DNA of 64,000 bases from Isoetes taiwanensis (GCA_021234155.1 JAJEKV010000050.1:9145109-9209108); one strand, 5' to 3'. Positions 1 through 13,836 are shown, counted from the first letter of the stretch. Notes: generated by a model not told the origin, from the letters alone. Numbers and translations: made by a program.

Positions 1-900
1 CCTTCTATTCTGCATTTTCGCACTTGCTTTCTTGCATGCAACGATTTGCTTGAAGCCATAGCCACACCCCATTCTCCTGCAGCATGGCGAAATGCCTGCC
101 CTAACCCTACGTTTTGCCCGCCTTTTTCGTCTTTTTTCGTCTCTTGATGTCTTTGACATTGCCATGTAGGCACCACTTAGCCACATAGGTTGCTGTTTGC
201 CAGGTCATATCCCAAGTGTGAGGTAGCTGCCCAATGACATATCTACCTCTAGGCAACACAGCATAAACACATTTGCTCTTATATATTTGTATAAGGGTAA
301 CACAATTAAGACACAATCCCGACTTGGCAGTGACTAGCGGAGGCCGGGAGCTGTCAACCAGAATCGTGGATCAATTGTGTTACCCGTACAATATCATAAA
401 GGACGAAGGGCATCCCCTGCTAGTTAGTGCAACATTTTTTGCTTCCACATCTGCTTCCAGACCTCTTTCTAAGCAAAATCTTAGGCTTAACTTTCACCGC
501 TAGTGGAATCGCAGAAACTAGGGTAATTTCTAAATCGTGGCTCTTGATTGGTGGTTTTTAACTTCTACGAACCAAATGCCGATAGTGGAATCTAGCCCTT
601 AGCATTCTTGAAAATTGGGGCAGATGACGTGGATGCACCAAAATGCACCACCGGAATGCAATCCGGCCTAGTTATGATACTGCAATCTTGCAATGCATTC
701 TTGATGATAGATTATTACATGGCATTACATCTATTATTAGGAATCGGTACAATTTTGAGATATATCTTAAACATCAAGTTTTTGTAGCCATAGTAGTCGG
801 ACAAAGGCAAACTTCGTGAATTACATGCCATCTTACCTATCGTAATGTTTGGTCGAAATTGCCTGTGACCTCTAAAACTTTAAATCACCTCTAAAACCAT
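1..900. other. Low-coding TE-like lead-in, copy A
   Basis: No recognisable gene. A 69-codon minus-strand ORF (107-316) is identical in copy B but resembles nothing I know and has no supporting context. The tract is AT-rich with no clear terminal repeats. Confidence 0.4.
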
Positions 901-901
901 T

Positions 902-1456
902 CATTAGAGGTAATTTGAGATCTCCTTTTGTCCCCATAAGAATCCTCCAATAGAATGAGTACTCTACATCAAACTGCAATTAATGCAGCATTAACAACTT
1001 CATTGCTGTCGTTTTTTCCCTATAACTTTTGATCTACTCATGAAAATGCTGCGGCGTTTGTTGCATTAGATGCAGAATGAAAAGATCTTTCAAGTGATAT
1101 ATGGTTATGATGTATTTTAATACAAGCCATATGTGTTAACCTTAAAAAATATGGTTTTTTGCTCTTTTCTTATATATTTACATCCCAAAAGATATAACAA
1201 AGGATTGTCATTAGAAAGATCTTGAGGAGACGAATCCATTGCCACAAATAGTGTTCAAATCGAAGTTTTTGATCAAAAGTTATAGTAGAAAAATGACACT
1301 GCAAAAGTTAGTTAGAACTGCATTAATTACTGCTGCCACATAATACTGGAATAAAATACACTGGAGCTCTTCTCTCATTGGACAGTTTAAAAAGCTGATG
1401 TGGCTTTTTAAGCATCCCTTAATGGGACAAAATGAGATCTCAAATTACCTCTAATG
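902..1456. mobile_element. MITE-like element with about 33-bp terminal inverted repeats
   Basis: The left end (902-936, CATTAGAGGTAATTTGAGAT...) is nearly the exact reverse complement of the right end (1423-1456). The interior of about 490 bp is non-coding and AT-rich. I could not settle a target-site duplication, so the superfamily is open. The flanks CCATT and GAAGTCACCT are directly joined in copy B near 35012, which looks like the empty-site allele. Interior MITE sequence nevertheless follows there. Confidence 0.7.
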
Positions 1457-3056
1457 GAAGTCACCTCTGCCCTTACTATCACAGCGGAAAAAGCACCCCC
1501 TTACAGGCAATTCTGCAGGGTTTCGGCATTAGCCCACCCTAACGGGCTCACCAGGCCCTTATCCGTCGTAAGGGCTTGAGACCAGCAATTATCTCTACCA
1601 TAATAATTTTCCAGTGCCCGAACCCCATGGAACGGCTTTTTTTTTTTTTTTTTTGGGGGGTGGATGATCGCTATCATTATTATTTTTTATATGCATAGAA
1701 AGTAAGCAGAGAAGGCAAACCTGTAATGGAAAAAAAACCGCCAAAGCTTTTGCCATGCATCTTCCCAAATACAAATTTTTCCTATGGCACAGGCATAGCA
1801 GAAGAAATCGTGATGCGTAGCAATAACGATGCATAGAGCCCCAAGACGATGAAGCAATCGCATGCATAGAGCCCATGATGAAAGGCGAACCTAGAATTGG
1901 GCAGGAAGAAAAAGTTTCCACCAAATGTGACGCTCTTTATTTTTGACGAGAAATCAAAATACAATTCTTGTTGTATTAAAATTTAAATATACTCTATATT
2001 TTCCCCTCCTTCCTATTTCAAATATACCTTACTTTAAGCCTAATTAGCAACTCAGCAAGGAGGTGCAAAAGGGTGGATATTGCATGCAGTAAGTAACCAT
2101 TAGCAATCTTACGGTAGTCTTCTCGTTATTATCTTATAGTCGTCCTCATGCACTGGCTACAAAGCCAAATATATACAGCATTTATGGCCCGCAACATGTA
2201 AATAATCTTGTATAGATTCAAAACCTATTCAGAAGCTATTCAGAGAACATAACATGAATAAACTTATCTCAATTTGAGAAGGATGAATCGTGTGAAAATT
2301 CCTTAGCTACTCCTTTAAATTCAAGTCTACATAGCTTTGAGTCTTTCGAGTGCTTATTGAGATTGAATTTCTGATCTTGTCTCTCATTTTATATTTGTTC
2401 ATAATTATAGGAGAGACAATGAATTGCTTCAATAATGCTTTCACACATACATTTGCATGCTTAACGCCCACTAAAATCCTCAACATGAAAGGCTTGATAT
2501 CACAACACTCCACTGTATTTTTTTAGTTCATCCTGAATGATAAGCTCTGCAACATGTATTGGCCGTGGTTGTGTGAGATTCATTGGAAAGTCTATATGTC
2601 AGATCTTAGAAAAAGACAAAGCTCCATCTTGAAGAATTGACACTGCTAGAGTTATGATAATCTAGATGGCGAACCAAATTATGGATGTTATATATAAGCT
2701 TCAAGACAAAACAAAGGAACACTATCTTGAAGCAGAGGTTCTTTTGGCACAATTGTCAAATAGTCATACATGAAGGGAATGATATAAAGTTTCTGAGGAG
2801 ATGGAAATATTCCAAATAGGTTTACACATACAGGTTAACCTTAGAATCTAGAGTAAATTTTGTCAGTTATGTACCTCTTGAAATTTTAAAGACCTTTCAA
2901 AATGTTGACAAGGTAAAATCCTCCTAAATTTCATAATTGATTCGATGCACTTGAAGCTCTGTTCTTCAGCACCGAACAAAAGGGACTTAAAGAAGTATGA
3001 TCCTCTAAGAAGCGACAACTTCTGTTTTTCTATTTTTCTCACGCATTCATTTGTTT
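1457..3056. other. Intergenic stretch, copy A
   Basis: No gene I can support. It contains a T-run followed by a G-run near 1638-1660. A 68-codon minus-strand ORF (2307-2513) is identical in copy B (36144-36350) but is not recognisable. Around 1700-1900 there are fragments that recur as a local duplication in copy B. Confidence 0.4.
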
Positions 3057-3844
3057 AGTTCAAAATCCAGATGGGAGATACGAGGGAATGGGCGAGCGCC
3101 AATTTTCTTGCTTCTTTTGTCCTTTTCCCGTTTTTTCTGTTACAAGCCTCTTCTTGGGAAAACTTAAGGGAAATTTGAATTTCTGGTGATCTGAAGCCCA
3201 ATTCCTGTGGATCATCCTGCTGCCCTAGTAGAAGGGTAGCTGTAGCTGCAATCCTCTCATCAGGCTCTACAATTTGACTCCCATTTTGATACATTTATGA
3301 AGCTGTATTCTCTCTTCATTCGATCTTTCTTATGGAAACCTCTGTTTTCACAATTATAAGGGAGAGGAATAGAATTTCGTGTGGATTTCTAAAGGGGCCG
3401 GCTACTGAACTTTGGAGCTCTTTGATTATTCAAAGGTTTTTCCCAGACAATTTGTTCTTCTCGAATTCACCTTTGTGCCCCTCAAAAGTATTGATTTGAG
3501 GTTCAAATCATCGATTCTTGGCTTGAGGAATTTGTGGGTTCGAATGCAGTTGGTCCAACAGGGACATTCAGAGTCTATTGCAATTGGTTGGATTATTTGA
3601 TTTCTGTTGAAGTTTTCTCCCCTCAAGATCCTGCCCAATTTGAAGGAATTTCTCCTTAAATTTCTTTGAATTGTATGAGGATCTCCTTGCAATCAGTTTT
3701 ACAGCATGTTGGCTTCCTGATCATCTTTGTTTAATTTTGTTTCATTCCAATGGTTTCATATCCCCTCGCTTAGGTTAATTTTCCCCTTTTCAATTGTTAA
3801 AAGTTTTGCATGAACTTTTGTTGTTTCTCCCTGATTTTGTCACA

Positions 3845-5582
3845 ATGGTCACAAATTATCTGGAAAACCCTAAACATTTGGCTCTTCTTCACGCATTCGC
3901 GCACCTTCCAGCTTCCGATCGAACAGCCATTCTACCTAAATTGATTTCCTATCAAAATCAACCCTCGATACCATCCTCTTTGGTAATTTTGATAATTTGC
4001 TCCCCGCTTACGCTATGGATCCGATCTCTCACGAAGTTCCTCATTGGGACAATTTATCTGGCTGATCGATCATGGGGGTATTCTCCATCCCCTAAACCAC
4101 CGCTACTCAAATTCCCATCCCATATGGAGTTGCAAGAGGTCGCCTTTGGGAGGTCGCTTTCGAATGGCCGAACTTGATGAAAGACTCAAAGCGTGCTTTC
4201 GAATTCCATATCTAAAAGATGGGAAAATGAAGATTTATGACGGTATTTCCTTGAATTTACCTGTTGTGCATTCTAAAATAGATACTCTTTCAAATTTTTT
4301 GTGATCATCAAAGTTCAAAAATGTGGAATTAAGCTTGAAAAATTGTGGGCCTTCCTCCTCGGTCTCAACAAAGGGATCCTAATTCAGGGCTATCTATTGG
4401 CTCAATTACCCCTACATCATGCTTGAATGTGGGAACTCAGATCAGCAAATTTCTTTCTCAACTACGGGCCTATGACCTTTGATACTTCTCGGTTGTCCTT
4501 TCTCAAATGGCTCCCTAACATTGATATTGACCAAATGAATAATCTTTGCATTGCCTCTACATCTCTCTTTGGGCTCAATCCTATTTATTGGGATGAAGAG
4601 TGCTTCAAGCTTTTGTTCAATTCATTTGGATCTTATATATCTATTGAATATTCCCCCGCCAAACCTCCTAGAAGCTTTGTTCAGCTTGACCTCTCCAAAG
4701 ATATACCCCTTTCCATACCTTTCATAGATGCCTTTGGTTGTGAATCTCAATTAAACCTTAGATGGTCGTCACGCCCTCTACATGTCTAAATGCTTTCAAA
4801 GGCATTTCGGTATTCGATTGCAAAACTTCAACTGTGGACCCTCAGTTGTGAGGCTCCGGCATGGGGCATGTGAACTAAAGAAATCCAACCTCCAAACAAG
4901 GTTTTCACTCAACGGGATCTGAAGAAAAGCAAGAGGATCAGCCTGTTATATTCACTGCTACAAAGGGGAATTCTAGTAAGAATTCACAATTCGTAATTCG
5001 TAAAGTGACACATTCAAATGGACTAAAGTAAATGGTAGCTATAAGAGAATACAGAGAAATAAGGCAGCCAGAGATGAGGAAAGAGATAGAGATAAAATGT
5101 GTGAAACAGCACACATAACAAAATACAATATGCCTCTATCTATGGGTGAACCTAAGCTGCTAGTAAAAGGGAATGTGTCTGGGAAAGTTACCCAGGCTAC
5201 AGACAAGCTAAATTTCACTCTGAGTGAAATAATTAAAGAAGCTAAAGGGAAAGCTCAATGTTCATATAACCTTATGGATTTCTCAGTCAATAAGAGTAAG
5301 AGTGGGTCATTAGATATGAAATCTCGAGACAAAGCTAAGCGCCAACTGAATTCAAGTCAGGTGAATTCACAGCTGAAAATCACCTTGCCAGCAAGCTTGA
5401 AACAACAAAGCATCAACAAACCAAATGAACTGGAAAAGGACTCTCATCCAGCTAGCAATTCAAGTCAAACTACTGAAGACTTGACTCAAATATCAGTACA
5501 GCAGCAAGACAATCTAAAGATCAACTCTCCAAATCCTTTTCAGGTATTATCTGACCTTAAGAGTAATCTAGATCTGAATTAA
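3845..5582 (+). pseudogene. LINE ORF1 (RNA-binding, DUF4283/zinc-knuckle type), broken
   Basis: In plant L1 elements ORF1 is a nucleic-acid-binding protein that packages the element RNA. Here the frame opens near the ATG at 3845 and closes near 5580, with several frameshifts. The segment at about 4427-4789 reads ...GLNPIYWDEECF... and continues to ...RSFVQLDLSKDIPL..., in the style of the DUF4283 domain before the zinc knuckle. The C-x2-C knuckle is readable in copy B (CQKCFQRHFWYSDC) and damaged here. The tail (5097-5581) is polar, rich in Lys, Ser and Gln, and low in complexity. Comparing the copies suggests one ancestral frame with errors in both. Confidence 0.75.
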
Positions 5583-6254
5583 AATAAAAGTAAGGTATGT
5601 GCTTCTCCTCAAATTTGTCTCTCATCTATACCCTTAAAAGACTCTTCAACTATCCATATCCATCCGGTTAAAAAACAAACCTTTGTTGAATTGCCTTCCT
5701 TAATTGATTTGGACTTCCAAAGCGATTGAATGTCCTTGCAATCCTTTGCATACTCCCAATAAGTTTATTGAACGGATGGCCTCTCGCAAAATCATACCTC
5801 ACATTCTTCCGATTCAAAAGAAGTTAGGATGGATATTGACTCGTGGCTGATCCCGAGATGGTTCCCGATACTCGAGGATATTCAAAACATGGAGCTTCAA
5901 GGAAAGCAACATCCGGGCAAGTTCTTAATTGTTCCTTTAAACAATGATAAAAATTCTATGTTTCATTTCTATCCGGGGGTTGCTCTCGATTATTGGGATA
6001 GTGAGGGATATGGTAGTGATAAGGAAAACTGGGACAAAGAAGAATTTTTTAAATGAAAGTCTTAGTATCGACCCTCTGCTTGAGGGAAGTCCCAACCTTT
6101 TAAAAACACTGTCGAGGAAAGGATAGGACTAGTCATGCTATGGTTTTGTCGGCTTCAATAAAACTCCAGCCGAGAATACTAGAAGTAAAAGGAAATCGAG
6201 GAAAGACCGGGCTCTAGATTCTTCTTTAGTTCTTTCTCTCCCCCTCCCGATGAT

Positions 6255-9200
6255 ATGAAGATACTTTCACGGAATCTCGGGGAATTAAAGGCCCTCTAAA
6301 AGAAGAAGAGCCATTGCCCAAATTAGACAATATAATGCGGATATCATTATTCTTCAAGAACTTAAACTTCCCTCCTTTGAATGTAGTAATTTAGGGGGAG
6401 TGGATTTATCCTAATTCTACCTCTACTTGGATCAGCTCATCTGGAGCAAGTGGTGGAATGGCCATTATCCGGAAGAAAGATATCAATCACTCCTCCTTTT
6501 ATAACAGTCCCTCAAGAGCACGGCAAGCCTTGACCTGCTTTCGGTTGCTAACTCGGGGTTTGGTATAATCAATGTCTATGCTCCCACCTCTCCAAAAGAT
6601 AGGGAGCCAATTTGGTCTGAAATTAACTCTTGGTGAGTGCCCAATCTACGGACAATTGGATTATTGCTGGTGACTTTAACAATACTCCATCTTGGGACCT
6701 CAAATTAGGAAATAAAATCAATATGTCTAGAACGAGAAAGGGAGAACTGGGATACTCTTATTGCTGAAAAGCAGATCTGGTCTATATTCCATCCTCTCTT
6801 GCCACCTACACTTGGTCAAATAAACAAAAGGATAAAGCAAGAGTTTTACGCACCTTAGACGATTTTATGTCTCCAATCCTTCTACATCCTTACGGGATAA
6901 TAGCTATGTTACAAGTGATGAGGGCACTTCCATCTCGACCATCAGCCCCAATTCCTTCATACCTTTCATATCACCAAGCATCAAAGAGAAGGGAGCACGC
7001 CCTACAAGTTCAATTCCTCATTGCTAGAGAATGAGAAATTACGCTCTCGGTTCAGATCCTTTTATGAGACTCTTTCCAATAACTCTAATGTGGTTGATGG
7101 TAGTCAATTGCCCTCTATGAAATGTTTCTACTCTAAGATCAAGCAAATCAAGGGGTGGATTAAAAACTGGTCGGTCCAAAGTTATCAAAGAGGAGAGAAC
7201 CAAGGAAAAAAACCAGCTCCTAGTGTATATGAAGGATATTAGGTCTCTTCTTCAGAATGATCCATCTAACTACAATCTCCATGTTGGTGAAGATATTTTA
7301 GAGAAAAATTAAGAATATTGAAGAGATGGAAGCTAAGGGATCGGCAATTAGATGTAAAATCAAATATGCTAATGATATGGACTCTGGCTCCTCTAAATTC
7401 TTCTTGAGGGGTTGCAAAGAGTAGGGTTCTTAGAAACTCCATTGCTGAAACTAGTGATGATCAAGGCAACAATTACAGTTCTCATTCTGAAATTGCAAAT
7501 TTTTTTTCAAGAGAGATATATGGATATCTTTAGTGATAAGCCAATAGACCCCAACATGGCCTCAGAAGCCAAAGAGTTTATTTCCCTTTGTGGACTCTAT
7601 TCTTCTGCTCCTAGGGAAATCATGGATGAAGCTCTCATTGCCATTCCATCTCAAATTGAGATCTATGAGATTTTAAATTCCTTTACCAAAGGCAAATCTC
7701 ACGGGCGGATGGCCTCCTGCTTGAATTTTACATCAAGTTTTGGGATATACTCAAAACTGATGTTATCTCCCTGTTCATGCCTTACGGAATGACAATCATT
7801 TGCATCCTTCAATTTCCAGTGGATTTATCTCTCTCATTCCTAAAGTTGATCATCCTTCTAAGTTTGGATTTGGAGGCCCATCTCTCTCACCAACACCACC
7901 TACAAGCTATGTGCTAAGATTATTGCTATGAGAATTAAAAGCTTCCTTCGAGGGAAAATATTAGCCAAAACCAATCAGCATTCCTTCCTAATAGATATAT
8001 CTTGGACAATTATGTGGCTGCTATGGAAGGTCTCTTGCTTTGGAGCAATTCGAACCAAAATTGTATTCTTCTCAATTTGGATTTTTAAAAGAGCCTTTGA
8101 CTCGTGAGATGGGATTTTCTGGATTTTGCCATGTCTAAATTGGGCTTCCATCCTAAGCTCATGAAACTTATTCATGGTTTAAACTCTAGATCAATTCTTT
8201 GTCCTCATCAATGGTGTCCCTTCCGGCTTCTTTCCTCTCTCTTGTGGAGTTAGGCGGGGGATGTCCTCTTGCTCCCTATCTTTTCCTTGTGGCTGCTGAA
8301 CTCTTAACTAGGGTCACTCTTCATTATCAAAATACTGCCCGGTTGAAAGGTTTAAATCTCCCAAATTTCGATGATAGTATTTCCATTCTTCAATATCTGA
8401 TGATACCTTTTCCTTCCTTGATCTTTGATCTCCAAAATATTAATCTTTTTCTTAAGATCTTAAGGCAATTTCTCTTTGCCTCACGGTATCCAATTGAATT
8501 TGTCTAAAAGTATGATCATTGGTGACCTCAATATTCCAGTTCTTGCTGGCATTAATGTCCTTCCTTCTAACCAGGCAACCAAGTTACTGGGGTTGCCTAT
8601 AGCTTTGAACCATAGCATCAAAGGCCTCTGGGATCCTATTATTTCGAGAATTAAAAAGAAACTGAACAATTATGGGAATTATCTCTCTCTTGCGGTAGAT
8701 CTATCATTGCAAATCTTTGTTCTTGCCCGGTTCTCATGTTTACTTTTCCACGACTCTAGTTGCTCCTAAATATGTCTACACGGAGCTTGAAAAGGTAATT
8801 AGAAATTTCATTTGGAAGGGAAGTCATTTGGTTAATTGGAATTCCATATGTAAGTCTAAAGTTTCTGGAGGTTTAGGTTGCAAGAACCTTTTTATTCAAG
8901 CTCAATCTCTTGCGGGTAAACTCATTTGGAAAGCTATTATGGGAATCAATCTCTGCTTATATCTTTTCGGGTATTGGATATCATTAAGTCACCCTTGTGG
9001 TCATCCCTCTATTCATCATCGCTCCCTCATTACGCTTTCAATCAACTGAAGCGGGGCTCCAACATCTCCCCTCTTATGCACAATCTCATCAAGGCACGGA
9101 ATCTTTGTCTCTCCTAATTTTCATTTCATTAAAAGAGGAGCTTCACTCACGATGTTCCAATCTTTTGGAATCCCATCATGAAAGCCGAGAACTCTCTCTG

Positions 9201-10016
9201 TTCTTGCTATCAAGCACCCCGAATTTATAAGAAATGGAATGAAGCTGGTTTAGTCTATATCGAGACATGTTTATATGTGGTAGAGTCATTCCATGGACTA
9301 GATTGAAGGGTATTATCGAGGCACCTCTTACGATAAGAAAATTTATTTTTCATCAAACCCTTCCTCTCAAATTTAGTACATTAATTCGGAAAGAGTGATT
9401 TGGAGAGTAAATGACAAAGGGATTACAAAGTCAAAAATGTTTACAATGCAATGACTTCCAACAATGAGGGATGTAAAGCTATCTTTGAAATGGTCCATTA
9501 ATTATGATCAACTCAAAAGTTTATTTCATAATGTTTGGCATTCTTATTGCCCTCCCAAGATCTCATATTTCATTTGGCTTATTGCTAATGGTAGTCTAAA
9601 CAATCTGGTCTCTATGTCGAGGAGATACCCTAATATTTACGCTATGTGCCCTTTAGCTTGTAACAGGCACGAGGATATGTCCCATATTTTCCTCAGTAGC
9701 TCCTAAATGGTTTACGGTCTTGGTTCTCGATAAATTTATGATTGACATCAATGAGGATCTTATGTCTCTTATGAATCGGGATAATAAATTTGATAATCTG
9801 ATCATTAAAATTGCTCTATGGAACATTTGGAAAGCAAGGAATAGGGTGTTATATGGTAAAAAAGTGTGTCCATCTTACGGTTAAAAATGCACTTTCGGTT
9901 TGATTTTGAGACTATTGCTTCTGACTCATAAAAAGAAATTTGGAGCTAATTTTGTGAGGAAATGGGAAGGATATGGTTTGTATAGGGGTCACTATGATTT
10001 GTTTGCTTCAGTCTAA
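6255..10016 (+). pseudogene. LINE ORF2: endonuclease, reverse transcriptase, zf-RVT, broken
   Basis: ORF2 starts with MKILSRNLG, the usual start of an L1 apurinic endonuclease domain. ...IIILQELKLPSFE... (catalytic Glu region) follows near 6335, and a GDFNNTPS block lies near 6665. The reverse transcriptase spans about 7800-8480, with FGFWRPISLTNTTYK-like, QSAFLPNR-like and LDFKRAFDSVRWDF-like blocks. The YADD active-site box at about 8391-8405 is damaged: it reads caatatctgatgat where caatatgctgatgat is expected. A zf-RVT segment (VWHSYCPPKISYFIWLI) lies at 9530-9710. A further ORF-like stretch (10141-10510) follows the apparent stop and may be the original C-terminus or 3' UTR. No single frame is open throughout. 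Confidence 0.85.
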
Positions 10017-10848
10017 ATGTTGTGGTCTCTAATTTATTTCTTTCGATGATCCTAGAGTATCTTAGTTTCTTACGGGGAGAAGGAAACAACAAGTTTGATA
10101 CCGTGACTCTCCCTTCATTTGGACATCTCGGGATCAAGTCATGAAAAATGACATTGCCACTTCTATGGAGTCATTCTTGATGAAAAGAGGACGTATGAGT
10201 TATACCAAGGAGAGTGAAGATATGTGGGCAAGTATATTTTGCAGGGAGGTCATCCAGCTCCATTTCTTGTGGAAATTCACAAAGACAAATAACCAGAATT
10301 TTCACAGAAGCTCAGCTCTCAAGATATAGAACATGGTACTATAGTCACAAATTAATGGCAGATCTATATGGGTCACTGTTACTTCTTCTGGTGGATAAAG
10401 ATATGTTTCGACTCTGCTATCATAATAATTGGCCCCTTGCCCAATATCTCTTTGGCTCCCTGATTCCTTCAATGCCTATTTCAATTCCTACTTCTCGGAC
10501 CCTTTGCTGAAATCCACTGTCCATTTGTCCTTTAAGACAAGAAGCATACCGGCTTTTTATTTTATTTAGTTCTGGTTTACTCTTTTGGTGGATTTTGGCA
10601 GGTTTTGCTCGATGGAATCGGTTCTGCTCCGGAATTGTGTTCTGCTGTTTACCTACTGCTATTTCATTCTACCAAGGGAGGTTCCTGATCGTTCTTCCTC
10701 CTAAATCTGAAGACTTCATTTTGCGCTCTGTTTACATTCTATTATCATCTGCTACACTTCACTATATTTTGATATGCTTCTTCTGAAAGCATATTTTGCT
10801 ATGTACTCACGAGATTTCATAATTAATGATAAAACCAACTCTTACCTT

Positions 10849-10886
<38 letters not shown>

Positions 10887-10930
10887 CAAAATCCAATGGT
10901 GTCTCGTATGTCCGCTTCAACTTGGAGATA

Positions 10931-11528
10931 CATGGCTAGCTTAGCCTTCAAGATAAGATGTCATTCCGTTCGTTAAAGTTGCTAAGGATACATTTGGATT
11001 TGGGAAGGCTTTATGTCCCTAATATATTGAGGAAGCATGGCATAAAGCCAAATAAAATCACATTTCCCAACATTCTAAAGCATGTGGAACCATAGGTTCC
11101 ATAAATCAAGGAAGATGCATTCACAATGAGATCATTGAAGCTGGCAGTTGATGTTATATTGGAAATCACTCACTTATATTTATATCAAATGTGAGAATCT
11201 ACTAGGAGCATGCATAACCCTTGACAATTTGCCAATGACATGGAATGCAATGATTGTTGGATGTGGCTATCTTGGCAAGGTTGAATTGGCTGTGCAGTCT
11301 TTTCAAGATATATTGTATAATAGCGTCAACCCAAATGATGCCACATTTACTGGTACTTTGTCTGTGTTCAATCATGTGAATCCTACAAATAAAGCAAATA
11401 ACATCATAATGTTTTGCATTGGTGAGAACCTAACAGCTTTAATATCAATGTGCATTTCTTACCTTATCTATTTGGTTGGTCAGGTTTTGCAAGGAAAGGA
11501 TGCGCTCACCATATCCTTGGTGAAATAA
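10931..11528 (+). pseudogene. PPR protein remnant, copy A
   Basis: Pentatricopeptide repeat proteins bind organellar RNA. Here a short fragment carries typical plant PLS-class text: ...HGIKPNKITFPNIL..., then ...GRCIHNEIIEAG..., then ...MTWNAMIVGCGYLGKVELA... at 11240-11300. One A is missing near 11081 compared with copy B, which shifts the frame. An in-frame stop follows ...IIEAGS. Only two to three repeats remain, directly after the LINE 3' target duplication, and no start, transit peptide or C-terminal domain is present. The downstream part (about 11340-11528) is open but degenerate. Confidence 0.75.
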
Positions 11529-13500
11529 AAGATATATATCCATGGAACTTTGTCAATTGGAACTAAAGAAATGTTCGCATAAATTTTTTGTATATTAATA
11601 GATATTGCATAATAAAACTAGCTTTCAACTATATTATAAAATATAGAAGGAAGGAAGGAAGTTTATTTTAACGTCCACGGAGGAGGCGAGGCCTATGAGA
11701 GACAACTGAAACGAGCAAAAAGCCAAACGGTTTTAACAAACCATTACTAATCTTAATGGACTATTACAGTATGTATAAAAGTATCTCATAAATCACAACT
11801 AGTTCAACGAACCACTATATAACATGGATAAGTAGCATTACAATCATGTAAAAAATTACTACCAGTTTTCACAAACCACTATTAGATATGGTTTTCTTCT
11901 ATCAAATAAATTCATGTATAAAAAACCATGTATATCATGGTTTTCATATGTTCTGATACTGGTTAACTATAATAGTTTATTTTTGGAGGCCTTGTGTTAA
12001 TATAAAGCCCAGATGTATTGCAACTTGACATGGAAATACACAAGATTTGAAGCATAAACAGATAAATATGCATCTCATGTGCTATGGCAACCATCTTATG
12101 TGGTTATACAAGAGAACATTATGCAAGAAATGCTAGATGGATTCTACAACTGCTACAGAATTCCAAATATAAAATGGATTCTTGCAAATTAAATTATGTA
12201 CATATGAAGCAAATGAATTGCTCCATAGATATGAAATGCAACTTGAAATTGTAAGTATCATCTAGATATTCATATTGCGTATAAAATTAACAATCTTACA
12301 CTTTCACCTCCATCAACCAAACACCATGGGCATAGATGCTTTTAAGTAAGGCCTTCCCCTCATTAGCATACGAACAAAAACATCCTAAATAACGTCTAAC
12401 GGATGAAGGGGAACCATTGACAACTGCTCACATCATCCTCTATATATGATTTGTATTTGAAGTGCTAAAATTTGATGCTCATATGCAAATTTAGTAGTAG
12501 CCACTGCCTTCTGCTTGAACACTACGACAAATTTCAAATATCTATACAAGGCATCAACGTACCAACTATTTCATGGAATTAAGCCTTTAGCTTTTTGCTA
12601 AAGTTTAAGTTTAGAGACTCTCTTTAGAAAACTAGCTGCTTAGTGAGGTCACAAAAATCAAGTGCACAACATAGATTTCCATAGTCGCCAGCTACTGAAA
12701 CGTTCTTAGGTTGAAACACCTATCCTTAGGATGCAAAGGACATAGTTGAGGTACTTGCGCAGTATCCTATATCACCTCTGCTGAACATCCCCATCCAGTT
12801 CAAAGTGGAGGCACACCAAAATCCATGTGCGCACATGACAAAAGATATTTGTCTTCATATGTTTGTCGATACAAAGTTCAGCCAGGATACAAGTTATGAA
12901 CATTGATCGGAGGCTCACAGTGTCTAGGAGACTAAGTGCATATAACCATTTCCTCTGTGTTTTTGCGTTCATGAGGGGGGATCCCGCCAGAGGGCCACAC
13001 TAATATTCTCTGTACCTTTTCAGCAATACAAAATGTTCCTTGGAAAATAAAGTGGTCGAATATATGAATAATATTGATGTTTATCATCTGGACCATACCA
13101 GTTGCGTGTCATAACCATGTGCCTATGCGTAACAAAGTAATGCACAAAGAAGCACTTAACTGAGCATTTACATAAAGTGCATAATTTGATTGTTTTGAAA
13201 ATGGAGTCTACGTTTTGGTGTTGGCAACATTTAAGATAATGCTTCCAAAAATACTTGTAGTTTCACTTCCTACGATGATGGACATAATTAACATCGAGGT
13301 CAATGCATTTATCAGCCCCTACCAAGAGTTCAAACTTAAAAGCAATCAAGGAATTCTAGAAGTTGTTATGCGAAACACACTTTTATCTTTGGAAAGAAAT
13401 CATGCTGCCATCAGTATATTGATCTCAATCAATGCTTGTCGGTAATAGCCTGGCTAGGTCTTTATGACCTTGACAACAAATGAATCGAAATTATTAGTCA
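11529..13500. other. Non-coding stretch with short conserved ORFs, copy A
   Basis: No recognisable gene. Positions 11700-11960 hold loosely repeated GGTTTGTTAAAACC-like motifs (for example tggttcgttgaactag on the minus strand), perhaps an eroded repeat. Two short ORFs, 12772-12972 (minus, 66 codons) and 13215-13445 (plus, 76 codons), are identical in copy B and match no family I know. The point after GGCTAG at 13457 is the empty target site of the CACTA element found in copy B. Confidence 0.45.
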
Positions 13501-13585
13501 GATATTTGGCGACTTGAGCAAATGTCCCTTGATCCAGCATCTATTTCAACATATGCCTGCAAAAATAATGAAGGCTTTGCTCATG

Positions 13586-13836
13586 CTAAATGCAACAAAA
13601 ATCCCTTCTGCTTGTTTGACCTTGAATTTTGTAAAATATCCCATAATAACTATAATAAGCTCTCCCTAAATCATCTTTTAAAATCGAAAAATCCTCAGGA
13701 TCCAATGCAAATGGCTCTACACTTTTTTCAAGCCATCCAACGGCAAACATCAATATATGGAGAGCATACCCTCCTCTAGCAGTGACTGCAACAACAATAT
13801 TTGGCAATGTTTCCGTTCACAAAATGAGCATAGAAG
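13586..13836 (-). CDS. Exon-like open segment of unknown gene, copy A
   Basis: A minus-strand open stretch reads ...VTARGGYALHILMFAVGWLEK... then ...DPEDFSILKDDLGRAYYSYYG.... It looks protein-coding by composition, with a hydrophobic segment followed by an acidic segment. Upstream on the same strand, a pyrimidine tract ending in ATATGCAG next to 13836 could be a splice acceptor, so this may be one exon of an intron-containing gene or gene fragment. I do not recognise the family. Copy B carries the same segment (about 57255-57500) with frameshifts at CAG/CTG positions. Confidence 0.35.

Larger units (their letters stand above)
3057..10895 (+). mobile_element. L1-type LINE retrotransposon, copy A, with target duplication
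   Basis: The element occupies about 3070-10883, roughly 7.8 kb. It is flanked by the direct repeat AGTTCAAAATCCA at 3057-3069 and 10883-10895 and ends in a poly(A) tail of about 34 bases at 10850-10883. Internally it has the plant L1 order: ORF1 with a DUF4283-like domain and a zinc knuckle, then ORF2 with endonuclease, reverse transcriptase and a zf-RVT zinc-binding segment. Reading frames are broken many times. Many breaks lie at CAG/CTG positions where copy B has an intact reading, so part of the decay may be sequencing error. The same target duplication occurs in copy B, so insertion preceded the duplication. Confidence 0.93.
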
